Part shown: piece by piece, positions 1-8,297 of the stretch
Layout: each line of letters opens with the position of its first letter
Position numbering within the stretch: position 1 is the stretch's first letter
NCBI GenBank assembly: GCA_045531205.1
Contig: JAZSDN010000045.1
Span: 1 to 31,399 of the forward strand
Source: JAZNQL01 sp045531205
GTDB lineage: Bacteria; Bacillota; Clostridia; UMGS1883; UMGS1540
Direction: 5' to 3'
Length of the DNA stretch: 31,399 bases
Made by a program: the position numbers and the translations under genes
Notes under the pieces: generated by a model
The model's database searches: none
What the model saw: the letters and a program-made list of their open reading frames with translations, nothing else
Told to the model about the DNA's origin: nothing

Positions 1-29
1 TTTTATAGTCTTCCCTCGTGCCGAAGGCC

Positions 30-53
30 GCGCTTTTTTAGCGCCTGTTTTTT
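30..53 (+). terminator. Possible intrinsic terminator of a gene left of the window
   Basis: A 5-bp GC-rich stem (GCGCT at 30-34, AGCGC at 40-44) closes a five-T loop and is followed, after CTG, by six T residues at 48-53. No gene ending just before it is visible inside the window, so it could only serve a plus-strand gene beyond the left edge. The stem is short, so this is a tentative call. Confidence 0.35.
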
Positions 54-126
54 ATATAACTTTTATTTGCAGTGCTTTTGTGGTAAAGTTTTGTGGGTTT
101 TATGAGGCTTTTTTATTACACTCCTT

Positions 127-196
127 AAAAAATCGTAGGGAAGGGCCTTGGTCCTTCCGCATTGTTTATTTGGCAGGAACCGAGCCCTTGTCCTAC
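127..196 (-). terminator. Long imperfect palindrome, probable terminator of spoIIR
   Basis: A long imperfect inverted repeat spans 135-196. GTAGG (135-139) pairs with CCTAC (192-196), AAGGGC (141-146) with GCCCTT (184-189), TGGT with ACCG around 149-152 and 179-182, and CC-T-CC around 153-158 with GG-A-GG around 172-177. The loop is about a dozen bases near 160-171. Read on the minus strand the hairpin begins 7 bases after the spoIIR stop codon and is followed by GA and six T residues (complement of 127-132), as in an intrinsic terminator. Its size and multi-part pairing also resemble the dispersed palindromic intergenic elements found in many clostridial genomes. Only this one convincing copy lies in the window. 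Confidence 0.55.
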
Positions 197-202
197 AACC
201 CC

Positions 203-820
203 TCATTTTTGCTCTGCAAAAGCAGTTTTTATATTCTCAAATATCTCTGCAACCTTAAACTTGATTTTTGGACTTTGTGTCATATATAAATAACTTTCCT
301 CCGAAAGAGAATTTTTTAATACAGCCATACTTTTCTCGTCTGCATTCCCTAAAGACGCATCAACAAAACATAGGGGAGGAAACATCACGCACCACCAGTT
401 TTTTCCCTGCGCTGTGCCTATCTTAACCCTTACTGCCTCATATTCCCCGGCAGGAAACATAAGATTATCATATTTTCGTAAAGGAAACTCTGTTTTTCCT
501 ATCTCTACAGAAACATCATAGTCAAACCCGTTACGTTTAATTTCCGACTTAGCAATATCTGCAATAAAATCCTTGTTCTTTTGAGCAATAGCTATAGCAT
601 CATTACGATTTTTAACCCCTTCAAAAAGCTGTCCTGCCTGCTCGGTTATTTTGTTTCGTACTAAAAGCTTCAATGCCTGATCTTCCTCTGAATCGCTGTT
701 TGCAAGTATGTGAAGCCTTAAAACATTATCCGAAATATCAGACTTCACATTTTCAAATGTACAAGCTAACAATATTGTTATAATAAGTCCTGCTGTAACA
801 GAATATAAAAATATTTTCAA
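203..820 (-). CDS. spoIIR: Stage II sporulation protein R (SpoIIR)
   Basis: SpoIIR is made in the forespore and exported into the space between the two membranes, where it activates the SpoIIGA protease that processes pro-sigma-E in the mother cell. The 205-residue product has the family layout: an N-terminal hydrophobic export segment (about residues 4-19) followed by the characteristic LRLHILANSDS region near residues 34-44. The length fits the family. The start is a TTG at 820, because an in-frame ATG would lose the export segment. An AGGGTGA ribosome binding site (833 to 827) precedes it but lies inside a hairpin stem. Cys20 directly follows the hydrophobic segment; a lipoprotein signal is possible but the lipobox is poor. 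The gene is last in a minus-strand run behind ispE (51-bp gap). Identification is firm; the start is likely. Confidence 0.93.
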   Translation of the reverse strand: MKIFLYSVTAGLIITILLACTFENVKSDISDNVLRLHILANSDSEEDQALKLLVRNKITEQAGQLFEGVKNRNDAIAIAQKNKDFIADIAKSEIKRNGFDYDVSVEIGKTEFPLRKYDNLMFPAGEYEAVRVKIGTAQGKNWWCVMFPPLCFVDASLGNADEKSMAVLKNSLSEESYLYMTQSPKIKFKVAEIFENIKTAFAEQK

Positions 821-826
821 AAATAA

Positions 827-854
827 TCACCCTGTCTAATTATTGACAGGGTGA
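827..854 (-). promoter_or_regulatory. Hairpin sequestering the spoIIR ribosome binding site
   Basis: A perfect 10-bp stem pairs 827-836 with 845-854 across an 8-base loop in the ispE-spoIIR gap. On the minus strand the downstream arm contains AGGGTGA, the only plausible Shine-Dalgarno sequence for spoIIR. In mRNA reading through from ligA-ispE the site would be base-paired. On the same strand, GAATA (867 to 863), a 15-base spacer and GTCAATAATT (847 to 838) resemble a sigma-F promoter (GYWTA / GGNRANANTW), each element with one mismatch. The hairpin is seen directly; promoter and function are inference. The T-rich stretch after it (ATTATTTTT) is interrupted, so weak termination is an alternative role. 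Confidence 0.6.
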
Positions 855-871
855 AAAATTTTTATTCAATC

Positions 872-1741
872 TTACAATAATTTATCTTCCGTAACAGGAG
901 TTGTAATAAATGCAAGACATTTTAAATTTTTAAAATATTCCTGTGCTAAAAGTGCTGCCTTTCTGCTTTTGAAAATCCCGAACACAGTCGAGCCACTGCC
1001 ACTCATAAGTCTGCCACAGGCTCTTTTTACCTTCAAAAGCTGCTTATATTCATCTATTTTCGGATGAAATTTTATAGCAGGAGTTTCAAGCACATTATAA
1101 AGTCTTACACAAATATCATCTAAAGACGAATTCTCAAGTCCTCGTATAATTCCTTTTGTATCGGGATGATTGCAAAGCCTTTCAAAATCAAAAGCCTGAT
1201 ACACCGCCTTTGTGCTTATCGAAAAAGCAGGCTTTAATATAAGTATAAAGCATTCGGGCAACGGAGGAAGAGGAGACATCTGTTCGCCTATACCGCTGCA
1301 AAGACGTGTGCCGCCTAAAATACAAAACGGAACATCTGCACCACACTTAAGACCTAATTCCAAAAGCTCTTCCTTGCTTAAAGGATAATCATACATTTCG
1401 TTTAATATTCTTAAAACAGCCGCAGCATCGGCACTGCCGCCGCCAAGCCCTGCACCTACAGGAATTCTTTTTTGTATATCTATACAAATATTATCACAAA
1501 ATCCCGCTTTTTCAAAAAAAAGTCCGGCAGCTTTGACAGCAATGTTTTTTTCGTTTGTAGGCAAAAAATTATAGTTTGTTGAAAGTGAAATTCCATCTCC
1601 GCCCTGTGTCACAGTCACTTCGTCATAAAGCGAAACAGTTTGCATAATACTTTCAAGCAAATGATATCCGTCATCTCTTTTGCCAACAATATCAAGCGAA
1701 ATATTTATTTTTGCGTAAGCTTTTTTTGTTAAAGATTTCAT
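872..1741 (-). CDS. ispE: 4-diphosphocytidyl-2-C-methyl-D-erythritol kinase (IspE)
   Basis: IspE is a cytosolic GHMP-family kinase that phosphorylates the 2-hydroxyl of CDP-methylerythritol with ATP, the fourth step of the MEP pathway to isopentenyl diphosphate. The 289-residue protein is full length. It opens with the typical KAYAKINISLDI strand, carries the glycine-rich ATP-binding motif PVGAGLGGGSADAA near residues 93-106, and has the C-terminal GHMP motif RLMSGSGSTVFG. The ATG overlaps the galU stop codon in an ATGA arrangement, so the two are probably translationally coupled. It shows that this organism makes isoprenoids by the MEP route. No other MEP gene is in the window. Confidence 0.96.
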   Translation of the reverse strand: MKSLTKKAYAKINISLDIVGKRDDGYHLLESIMQTVSLYDEVTVTQGGDGISLSTNYNFLPTNEKNIAVKAAGLFFEKAGFCDNICIDIQKRIPVGAGLGGGSADAAAVLRILNEMYDYPLSKEELLELGLKCGADVPFCILGGTRLCSGIGEQMSPLPPLPECFILILKPAFSISTKAVYQAFDFERLCNHPDTKGIIRGLENSSLDDICVRLYNVLETPAIKFHPKIDEYKQLLKVKRACGRLMSGSGSTVFGIFKSRKAALLAQEYFKNLKCLAFITTPVTEDKLL

Positions 1742-2604
1742 TTTACTACTTTCTTAAGATAATCTAAAAATTCATCTCTTAAATCGTCACGACGAAGAGC
1801 AAATTCTACCGTAGCTTCTAAAAAACCTTCTTTAGAACCTACATCATATCTTCTTCCTATAAAATCGTATGCAAGCATTCTCTTGTCCTTTGCAAGCTCA
1901 AAAAGTGAATCTGTAAGCTGAATTTCTCCGCCTTTTCCGGGCTTTGCCTTTTCAAGATACGAAAAAATTTCGGGTTCAATTATATATCTTCCAAGAACAG
2001 CCATATCACTTGGAGCTTCATCGAGTGCAGGCTTTTCAACAAGTTCTTTTACATCATAAGTTCTGTCCGAAACCTTTTCTCCGCCTATAACTCCGTATTT
2101 CGAAACCATTTCGTGTGCAACCGTCTGTACACCCAAAATACTGCATTCATATTTTTCGTATACTTCAAGCATCTGCTTTAAGGCAGGCTTTTCTTCTGAA
2201 TAAACAATGTCATCGCCAAGCAAAACGGCAAAAGGCTCGTTACCAACAAAGGTTTTTGCACGCAGTATAGCATGACCAAGACCTAAAGCCTGATGCTGTC
2301 TTATATAATGAATTGTTGCAAGGGAAGGAATATCACGCACAATTTTAAGCATATCGTCTTTTCCTGCTCTTTCAAGCTCTGTTTCAAGCTCGTAAGATTT
2401 GTCAAAGTGATTTTCTATTGCTTCCTTTCCTCTGCCTGTGATTATTAAAATGTCGGTTATTCCCGAGTTTACAGCCTCTTCAATTATATACTGAAGAGTA
2501 GGGGTATCAACAATGGGAAGCATTTCTTTTGGTGTAGCCTTTGTACAGGGTAAAAAACGTGTACCAAATCCCGCCGCAGGTATTACAGCTTTTGTAACTT
2601 TCAT
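1738..2604 (-). CDS. galU: UTP--glucose-1-phosphate uridylyltransferase
   Basis: This enzyme joins UTP and glucose 1-phosphate to give UDP-glucose, a precursor for cell-surface glycans and glycolipids. The 288-residue protein is full length. Its N-terminal nucleotide-binding signature reads IPAAGFGTRFLP followed by KEMLPIVD, and the later segments GLGHAILRAK, LLGDDIVY and GGEIQLTDS are typical of bacterial GalU. An AAGGA ribosome binding site lies 9 bases before the ATG. It follows ttcA by 18 bp and overlaps ispE by 4 bp. Paralogues using other sugars or dTTP exist (for example RfbA), but the KEMLP region and overall pattern favour GalU. Confidence 0.95.
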   Translation of the reverse strand: MKVTKAVIPAAGFGTRFLPCTKATPKEMLPIVDTPTLQYIIEEAVNSGITDILIITGRGKEAIENHFDKSYELETELERAGKDDMLKIVRDIPSLATIHYIRQHQALGLGHAILRAKTFVGNEPFAVLLGDDIVYSEEKPALKQMLEVYEKYECSILGVQTVAHEMVSKYGVIGGEKVSDRTYDVKELVEKPALDEAPSDMAVLGRYIIEPEIFSYLEKAKPGKGGEIQLTDSLFELAKDKRMLAYDFIGRRYDVGSKEGFLEATVEFALRRDDLRDEFLDYLKKVVK

Positions 2605-2622
2605 AAAAATTAGTCCTTTCTT

Positions 2623-3330
2623 TTATCTTTTCCAAGGCTCAAGAGAATTTACCATAGCAGTAAAAATTCGTTCTCTTAAACCGTGATTTTCTTTTGATAG
2701 TGAAGCTAAAAGCTCCTTTATATCCTGCCTTTTTGTGTATCCGTCTGCAGGACACGGATTTTTAACTATAGGAATTTCATTTTTTTTAACAAACGAGCGT
2801 ATGTCTTTTTCGGGCATATACACAAGAGGTCTTATAACGGTTACATCTTTTCTGTCAAGATATGTAACGGGCGAGAATGAATGTGCACGCCCTTCATAAA
2901 AAAGACACAGCATATATGTTTCCACCGCATCGTCGTTATTATGTCCTAATGCTACTTTGTTACAACCTGCTTCCTTTGCCGCATCATTTAATGCACCACG
3001 CCGTAGCTTTGAACAAAGAGAACACGGGTTTGATTCTTTTCTTATATCAAATAAAATTTCAGCAATATTTGTTTTGATAATTTGTAAGTCCATTCCGTTT
3101 TTCTCAAAAAAAGCCGAAAGCTCCGAAAAATCTCCGTTTTTAAACCCCATATCAAGCATAATGGGAACAATCTCAAATTTTTCGGGATAAAATATTTTTA
3201 AATTATTCAACGCAAGAGCCAACGTAACACTGTCTTTACCGCCCGAAACACCAACAGCAATTCTGTCGCCTGTTTTTATCATGTTGTAATCGTCAACAGC
3301 TCTGCGAACATGGCTTAAAACTCTTTGCAT
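2623..3330 (-). CDS. ttcA: TtcA-family tRNA 2-thiocytidine biosynthesis protein
   Basis: TtcA-type proteins are ATP-dependent enzymes that thiolate cytidine 32 of some tRNAs, using an iron-sulfur cluster and a PP-loop adenylation domain. The 235-residue protein has the PP-loop motif VSGGKDS at residues 28-34, a CSLC pair before LRRGAL as in TtcA, and the ALGHNNDDAVET segment (GHHxDD in many relatives). It is shorter than the E. coli enzyme (about 310 residues), as is common in clostridial homologues. The start overlaps the 3' end of ligA by 16 bp. The family includes other PP-loop tRNA-modifying enzymes, so the exact target nucleotide is inferred, not shown. Confidence 0.82.
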   Translation of the reverse strand: MQRVLSHVRRAVDDYNMIKTGDRIAVGVSGGKDSVTLALALNNLKIFYPEKFEIVPIMLDMGFKNGDFSELSAFFEKNGMDLQIIKTNIAEILFDIRKESNPCSLCSKLRRGALNDAAKEAGCNKVALGHNNDDAVETYMLCLFYEGRAHSFSPVTYLDRKDVTVIRPLVYMPEKDIRSFVKKNEIPIVKNPCPADGYTKRQDIKELLASLSKENHGLRERIFTAMVNSLEPWKR

Positions 3331-5297
3331 TCTTTTAGCATCTCCATAAACTGATTTTCCGAAATAATTTCTATTCCTAAAGCTTCTGCCTTTTCAAGCT
3401 TCGAGCCTGCCTCGCTTCCTGCCAGAACATAGTCTGTCTTCTTCGAAACACTGCCCGATACCTTTCCACCTTCGCCTTCAATAAGCTTTGTAGCCTCGCT
3501 TCTTGAAAGAGAGGGCAAAGTACCTGTAAGTACAAAAGTTTTTCCTGCAAATCCATCACCCGAAGCTTCTTTTTTAGAAACCATATTCACATTTGCAGTT
3601 TTCATTTTATCAATATTTGTAATTACCACAGGGTCTTTAAAATACTGGGTAATACTTTCAGCAATTTTTATTCCAATGTCGGGCAAATTTTGTAAATCCT
3701 CAAACTCTGCCGCAATAATTGCATCCATACTTTTGTAATGGTCTGCAATTACGGTAGCAGCCTTTTTGCCTACATGGCGTATACCAAGAGCAAATAGAAG
3801 AGAAGAAAGGTCTCGTTCTTTAGCCTTTTCTATAGCCGAAATCAGATTTTCAGCACTCTTTTGTCCCATTTTATCAATAGCGGCAATTTCTTCAGGATGC
3901 ATAAAGAATAAATCCGAGCTTTCTGAAATTATACCAAGTGCCAGAAGTTTAGCAGTAAGCGAAGGACCAAGCCCTTCAATATCCATAGCATCCTTTGATG
4001 CAAAATGAATAATACTGCGTTCTTTTTGAGCAGGACATCTGTCACCCGTACATCTGAATGCCGCCTCATTTTCATCACGAAAAAGGTCAGCACCGCAAAC
4101 AGGGCAGACTTTAGGCATTTCAAAAATCTTTTCGTTTCCGTTTCTTTTTTCGGGGATAGAGCGTAAAATCTCTGGAATAATTTCTCCCGCTTTCTGTATT
4201 ATTACACGGTCGCCGATTCTTATATCCTTGTCTTTTATATAATCAGCATTGTGAAGAGTTGCACGGCTTACAGTAGTACCTGCAATAAAAACAGGCTCTA
4301 AAACAGCGTTTGGAGTAACAGCACCCGTTCTGCCAACCTGCAAAATTATATCGCAAAGCGTAGTTTCCTTTTGTTCAGGCGGATATTTAAATGCCGCTGC
4401 CCAACGCGGATATTTAGCTGTACTGCCCATAATTTCACGTTGCGAAAGGCGGTTTACCTTTACAACAGCACCATCAATATCATAAGCATAAGAATCTCTG
4501 CCATTGCCGATTTTTTCAATTTCTCTGATAGCTTCCACAATAGAGTCAACCTTTTTAATTGAAGGAACAACTTTAAATCCAAGCTCTGCAATTTTTTTAA
4601 GTGACTCCTCGTGAGTTTCAAAAGATAAACCTTGTGCCTGCTGGATATTAAAAACAAAAATATCAAGATTTCTTTCTGCGGTAACAGAAGAATCAAGCTG
4701 CTTTAAAGAGCCTGCCGCCGCATTTCTCGGATTTGCAAAAAGCTGCTCTGCGTTTTTCTGTCTTTTTTCATTAAGCTCAAAAAACACGTTTCTCGGCATA
4801 AAAACCTCGCCACGCACTTCAAGATATGGCACAGCCTCCGATAGCTTTAAAGGGATAGACCTGATTGTCTTTAAATTCGCAGTAACATCTTCGCCCACAG
4901 TTCCGTTACCTCTTGTAGAGCCTCTTGTAAAAATGCCGTTTTCATATTCAAGCGAAACAGAAAGCCCGTCAATTTTAGGTTCAACTACATAGGAATATTC
5001 ACTGTCAAGACTTTGAGCAACACGTTTGTCAAAGTCTTTTAATTCGTCATAAGAAAAAACGTCGTTAAGACTTTCCATAACAACCGTATGCGTAACACTT
5101 TCAAAACCCTCTAAAATTTCGCCACCAATACGTTGAGTAGGGGAATCAGGAGTAATAAGCTCTGGGTTTTCCGCTTCCATCCTTTTCAGCTCACGCATTA
5201 ACGCATCATATTCAGCATCAGAAATTTCGGGCTCGTCATTAACATAATATTTTTGACTGTGATAATTTATCAAATTACGTAAATTTTTAATATCCAT
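3315..5297 (-). CDS. ligA: NAD-dependent DNA ligase LigA
   Basis: LigA seals nicks in duplex DNA during replication and repair, using NAD as adenylate donor. The 660-residue protein has the complete bacterial layout. It contains the N-terminal Ia domain (YYVNDEPEISDAEYD), the adenylation site EPKIDG with Lys108 as the expected nucleophile, the OB domain, a four-cysteine zinc finger (CPVC then CTGDRC near residues 400-420), helix-hairpin-helix repeats (about 430-580) and a C-terminal BRCT domain starting near FAGKTFVLTG. The ATG has an AAGGTGA ribosome binding site. This is the first gene of the minus-strand operon running to spoIIR. Confidence 0.98.
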   Translation of the reverse strand: MDIKNLRNLINYHSQKYYVNDEPEISDAEYDALMRELKRMEAENPELITPDSPTQRIGGEILEGFESVTHTVVMESLNDVFSYDELKDFDKRVAQSLDSEYSYVVEPKIDGLSVSLEYENGIFTRGSTRGNGTVGEDVTANLKTIRSIPLKLSEAVPYLEVRGEVFMPRNVFFELNEKRQKNAEQLFANPRNAAAGSLKQLDSSVTAERNLDIFVFNIQQAQGLSFETHEESLKKIAELGFKVVPSIKKVDSIVEAIREIEKIGNGRDSYAYDIDGAVVKVNRLSQREIMGSTAKYPRWAAAFKYPPEQKETTLCDIILQVGRTGAVTPNAVLEPVFIAGTTVSRATLHNADYIKDKDIRIGDRVIIQKAGEIIPEILRSIPEKRNGNEKIFEMPKVCPVCGADLFRDENEAAFRCTGDRCPAQKERSIIHFASKDAMDIEGLGPSLTAKLLALGIISESSDLFFMHPEEIAAIDKMGQKSAENLISAIEKAKERDLSSLLFALGIRHVGKKAATVIADHYKSMDAIIAAEFEDLQNLPDIGIKIAESITQYFKDPVVITNIDKMKTANVNMVSKKEASGDGFAGKTFVLTGTLPSLSRSEATKLIEGEGGKVSGSVSKKTDYVLAGSEAGSKLEKAEALGIEIISENQFMEMLKECKEF

Positions 5298-5315
5298 AAA
5301 ATCACCTTAATATAT

Positions 5316-5344
5316 ATTTTATCATTTTAAACAAAATATGTAAA
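5316..5344 (-). promoter_or_regulatory. Sigma-A type promoter for the ligA operon
   Basis: On the minus strand TTTACA (5344 to 5339) and TAAAAT (5321 to 5316) are separated by 17 bases, upstream of the ligA ATG at 5297. This is the best promoter match in the divergent 148-bp region between ligA and the SGNH hydrolase gene. Confidence 0.65.
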
Positions 5345-5378
5345 GGAAAAATTAAATTTTTATATATAATATATCTTA

Positions 5379-5407
5379 TTGACTTTATCTTAAGTTTGTT
5401 GTAAAAT
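5379..5407 (+). promoter_or_regulatory. Sigma-A type promoter for the SGNH hydrolase-iorAB operon
   Basis: TTGACT (5379-5384) and TAAAAT (5402-5407) have a 17-base spacer, upstream of the ATG at 5446. It faces away from the ligA promoter; the two -35 elements lie about 34 bases apart. Confidence 0.65.
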
Positions 5408-5445
5408 AAAATGTAAACTTGCATTTTTTGAAAGAGGTAATTTTT

Positions 5446-6522
5446 ATGAAAACTTTAGAACAAGTTGATAAGAACTTTGTAGTCAAAACACAAATAGACA
5501 AACAGGATATTTGTTTTTATGATATAAAAGAAAACCAGCAGTTTCTTTTTGGTGTAATTTGTGACGATGTTTACAGAAGAATGCCCGAGGAAATTGCAAA
5601 GAAAACAAGTGAAGGAGTTCATATTCTTCATACAAACCCGTCGGGTGGAAGAATAAGATTTGTTACCGATTCGCCCTATGTTGCTCTTTCAACAAAAATG
5701 CCTGTAATAAATAACGCATCACAAATGCCAAGAACAGGTAAGTCGGGATTTGACTTGTATATAGGAGACAGATTTAAAGGAATTTTCGTACCTCCCATAA
5801 CAGCTATAGACGGATATGAAGGGGTAGTGGAACTTGGCGAAAGAAAAGAAAGAGAAATAACAATACATTTTCCGCCATATACTGATGTTTCGGACGTGTA
5901 TATAGGAATAGCACAAGGCAGTGTGTTAAAAGAAGCAAACCCCTATAAATATACTAAAAAGGTTGTATTTTATGGTTCGTCCATAACACAGGGCGGATGT
6001 GTAACAAGACCTGGAAATATTTATACAGCACATCTTTCACGTAAGCTTTCGTTTGATTATATAAATCTCGGCTTTTCAGGAAGTGCCAAAGGCGAAGAAA
6101 TAATGGCAGAATATATTGCATCGCTTGACCCATCGGTATTTGTTTTAGATTATGACCATAACTCACCAAGTGTAGAGCATCTTCAGAACACACACGAAAA
6201 GTTTTTTAAGATTTTTAGAAAATTAAGAAAAGAAACACCGGTAATTATGATATCAGCTCCCGACGTACAATTCAGACTTTGCGATGTGAATTTCCCGAAT
6301 AAGGAATGGACAAAGCGTCGTGATATTATAGAAAACACATATAAAAATGCTTTAAAAGAAAATGACGAAAATGTGTATTTCATTGATGGTGACACTCTTT
6401 GGGAAGAAGATTGGGACGCTTGTACAATGGATACAACCCATCCAAACGATATGGGACATTTTCTTATGGCAAAAAATATAGCTCCTGTTTTAGAAGAAGC
6501 ATTAAAGAAAACAGATAAATAA
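5446..6522 (+). CDS. SGNH/GDSL hydrolase with GxDLY-type N-terminal region
   Basis: This is a predicted intracellular esterase or deacetylase of the SGNH fold; the substrate is unknown. The start is taken at the ATG at 5446, which has AAAGAGGT eight bases upstream; an in-frame TTG at 5419 lacks such a site. The 358-residue protein has no signal peptide or membrane segment. Residues 1-165 form a beta-rich domain containing the GFDLY signature near 101-105 that names the GxDLY family. The SGNH blocks follow: GSS at 177-179 (in place of GDS, nucleophile Ser179), Gly209, Asn239 and the DTTH pair Asp329/His332. The gene ends 20 bp before iorA and is probably cotranscribed with it. An acetyl-sugar substrate is a guess based on relatives. 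Confidence 0.85.
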   Translation: MKTLEQVDKNFVVKTQIDKQDICFYDIKENQQFLFGVICDDVYRRMPEEIAKKTSEGVHILHTNPSGGRIRFVTDSPYVALSTKMPVINNASQMPRTGKSGFDLYIGDRFKGIFVPPITAIDGYEGVVELGERKEREITIHFPPYTDVSDVYIGIAQGSVLKEANPYKYTKKVVFYGSSITQGGCVTRPGNIYTAHLSRKLSFDYINLGFSGSAKGEEIMAEYIASLDPSVFVLDYDHNSPSVEHLQNTHEKFFKIFRKLRKETPVIMISAPDVQFRLCDVNFPNKEWTKRRDIIENTYKNALKENDENVYFIDGDTLWEEDWDACTMDTTHPNDMGHFLMAKNIAPVLEEALKKTDK

Positions 6523-6542
6523 TGAATTACGAGGTGAAAACA

Positions 6543-8270
6543 ATGAAAAAATTGATGATAGGTAACGAGGCAATAGCAAGAGGCGCATGGGAAGCAGGCG
6601 TAACAGTAGTTTCCTCATATCCCGGCACCCCCAGCACCGAAATTACAGAATTTTTATCAAAATATGACGAGCTTCATTCCGAATGGGCACCCAACGAAAA
6701 AGTTGCAACAGAGGTTGCATCAGGTGCCTCAATAAGAGGAGCACGTGCTCTTACCGCAATGAAACACGTAGGCTTAAACGTAGCAGCAGACCCCGTGTTT
6801 ACAATGTCATATATAGGTGTAAACGGCGGTATGGTAATATGCGTAGCCGATGACCCAGGTATGCATAGTTCACAAAACGAGCAGGATTCAAGAAATTATG
6901 CAATAGCATCCAAAATCCCGATGCTCGAGCCTGCAGATTCAGCAGAATGTAAAGAGTTTACAAAACTTGCATTTGATATAAGCGAACAGTTTGATACACC
7001 TGTATTTGTGCGTGTAACAACAAGAGTAGCACATTCACAAAGCGTAACAGAGCTTTGCGAAAGACAGGAAGTTGCAACAAAACCCTACGTAAAGGATATT
7101 CCTAAAAACGCAATGATTCCTGCAATGGCAAGACCAAAGCATACAATGGTAGAAAAAAGAACAAAAATGCTTTCGGAATATGCCGAAACCTCGCCCTTAA
7201 ACCGTGCAGAATATGCAGATACAAAAATCGGCGTAATAACAAGCGGTATCACATACCAGTATGTAAAAGAAGCATTACCCGAGGCTTCAGTATTAAAGCT
7301 TGGTATGGCATGGCCTCTTCCGAAAAAGCTTATAGCTGAATTTGCATCAAAGGTAGAAAAGCTTTATATAGTTGAAGAGCTTGACCCCGTACTCGAAAAA
7401 GAAATAAATAATATGGGAATCAAGGCACAGGGCAAAGAATTATTCACAATGGAAGGTGAATATTCGGTTGCTCTTATAAAAGAAAAAATTCTCGGCATAA
7501 AAAATGAAGATACAATAGTTCCCGATAAAAATGCAGTAGTAAGACCTCCTGCTCTTTGCCCCGGTTGTTCACACAGAGGTGTATTTTATATCTTGCATAA
7601 ACTCGGAGTTACAGTTTCAGGTGATATAGGTTGCTATGCACTTGGCTGTGCAGCACCGCTTGAAAGTGTTGATACCATAATCTGTATGGGCGCAAGCGTA
7701 TCGGCACTTCACGGTATGGAAATGGCAGATAAAGAATTTGCAAGAAAGAGCGTAGCCGTAATAGGCGACTCAACCTTTATGCATTCGGGCATAACAGGAC
7801 TTATAAATTCAGTATATAATAAAGGAACAAGCACAACAATCATACTTGATAACTCAATAACAGGTATGACAGGACATCAGAACAACCCCGCAAACGGACT
7901 TACTATAAAAGGCGAACCCACAAAGCAGGTAGACCTTGAACTTTTGGCAAAAGCCGTAGGTGTAGAAAGAGTAGTTGTTGCAGACCCGTTTGACCTTGAA
8001 AACTTCGAAAAAGTATTAAAGGAAGAACTCGCAGCAGAAGAAGTTTCGGTTATTATAGCACAGCGTCCCTGCGCACTTATTAAAAAAGCAGGCTATAAGG
8101 GAAGATATGTTATAACTGATGATTGTAAAAACTGTAAAATGTGTATGAAGCTTGCCTGCCCCGCAATATCCATAGCAGGCGGAAAACCACAGATAGATGA
8201 AACACTTTGTGTAGGTTGCGGACTTTGCCCGAGTGTATGTAAATTCGGTGCAATAAAAAAAGCAGAGTAA
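6543..8270 (+). CDS. iorA: Indolepyruvate ferredoxin oxidoreductase, alpha subunit
   Basis: With IorB it oxidatively decarboxylates aryl pyruvates (indolepyruvate, phenylpyruvate) to aryl-acetyl-CoA while reducing ferredoxin, a step in anaerobic aromatic amino acid fermentation. The ATG at 6543 is chosen because GAGGTG lies seven bases upstream; the in-frame ATG at 6522 overlaps the previous stop and has a poorer site. The 575-residue protein carries SYPGTPSTEITEF near the N terminus, the thiamine diphosphate region with CPGCSHRG and GDIGCYALG, then GDSTFMHSG. At the C terminus (about 525-570) there are two 4Fe-4S motifs: CKNCKMCMKLAC and CVGCGLCPSVC. The length is normal. No phenylacetate-CoA ligase gene, a frequent partner, is nearby. 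Confidence 0.96.
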   Translation: MKKLMIGNEAIARGAWEAGVTVVSSYPGTPSTEITEFLSKYDELHSEWAPNEKVATEVASGASIRGARALTAMKHVGLNVAADPVFTMSYIGVNGGMVICVADDPGMHSSQNEQDSRNYAIASKIPMLEPADSAECKEFTKLAFDISEQFDTPVFVRVTTRVAHSQSVTELCERQEVATKPYVKDIPKNAMIPAMARPKHTMVEKRTKMLSEYAETSPLNRAEYADTKIGVITSGITYQYVKEALPEASVLKLGMAWPLPKKLIAEFASKVEKLYIVEELDPVLEKEINNMGIKAQGKELFTMEGEYSVALIKEKILGIKNEDTIVPDKNAVVRPPALCPGCSHRGVFYILHKLGVTVSGDIGCYALGCAAPLESVDTIICMGASVSALHGMEMADKEFARKSVAVIGDSTFMHSGITGLINSVYNKGTSTTIILDNSITGMTGHQNNPANGLTIKGEPTKQVDLELLAKAVGVERVVVADPFDLENFEKVLKEELAAEEVSVIIAQRPCALIKKAGYKGRYVITDDCKNCKMCMKLACPAISIAGGKPQIDETLCVGCGLCPSVCKFGAIKKAE

Positions 8271-8297
8271 TCGCAGCAAAAAGAAAGGAGTGTTAAT

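Noticed and set aside
80..289. 69-residue plus-strand frame at the left edge
   Set aside because: It runs across the palindromic element and into the antisense of spoIIR, has no ribosome binding site and no recognisable protein features.
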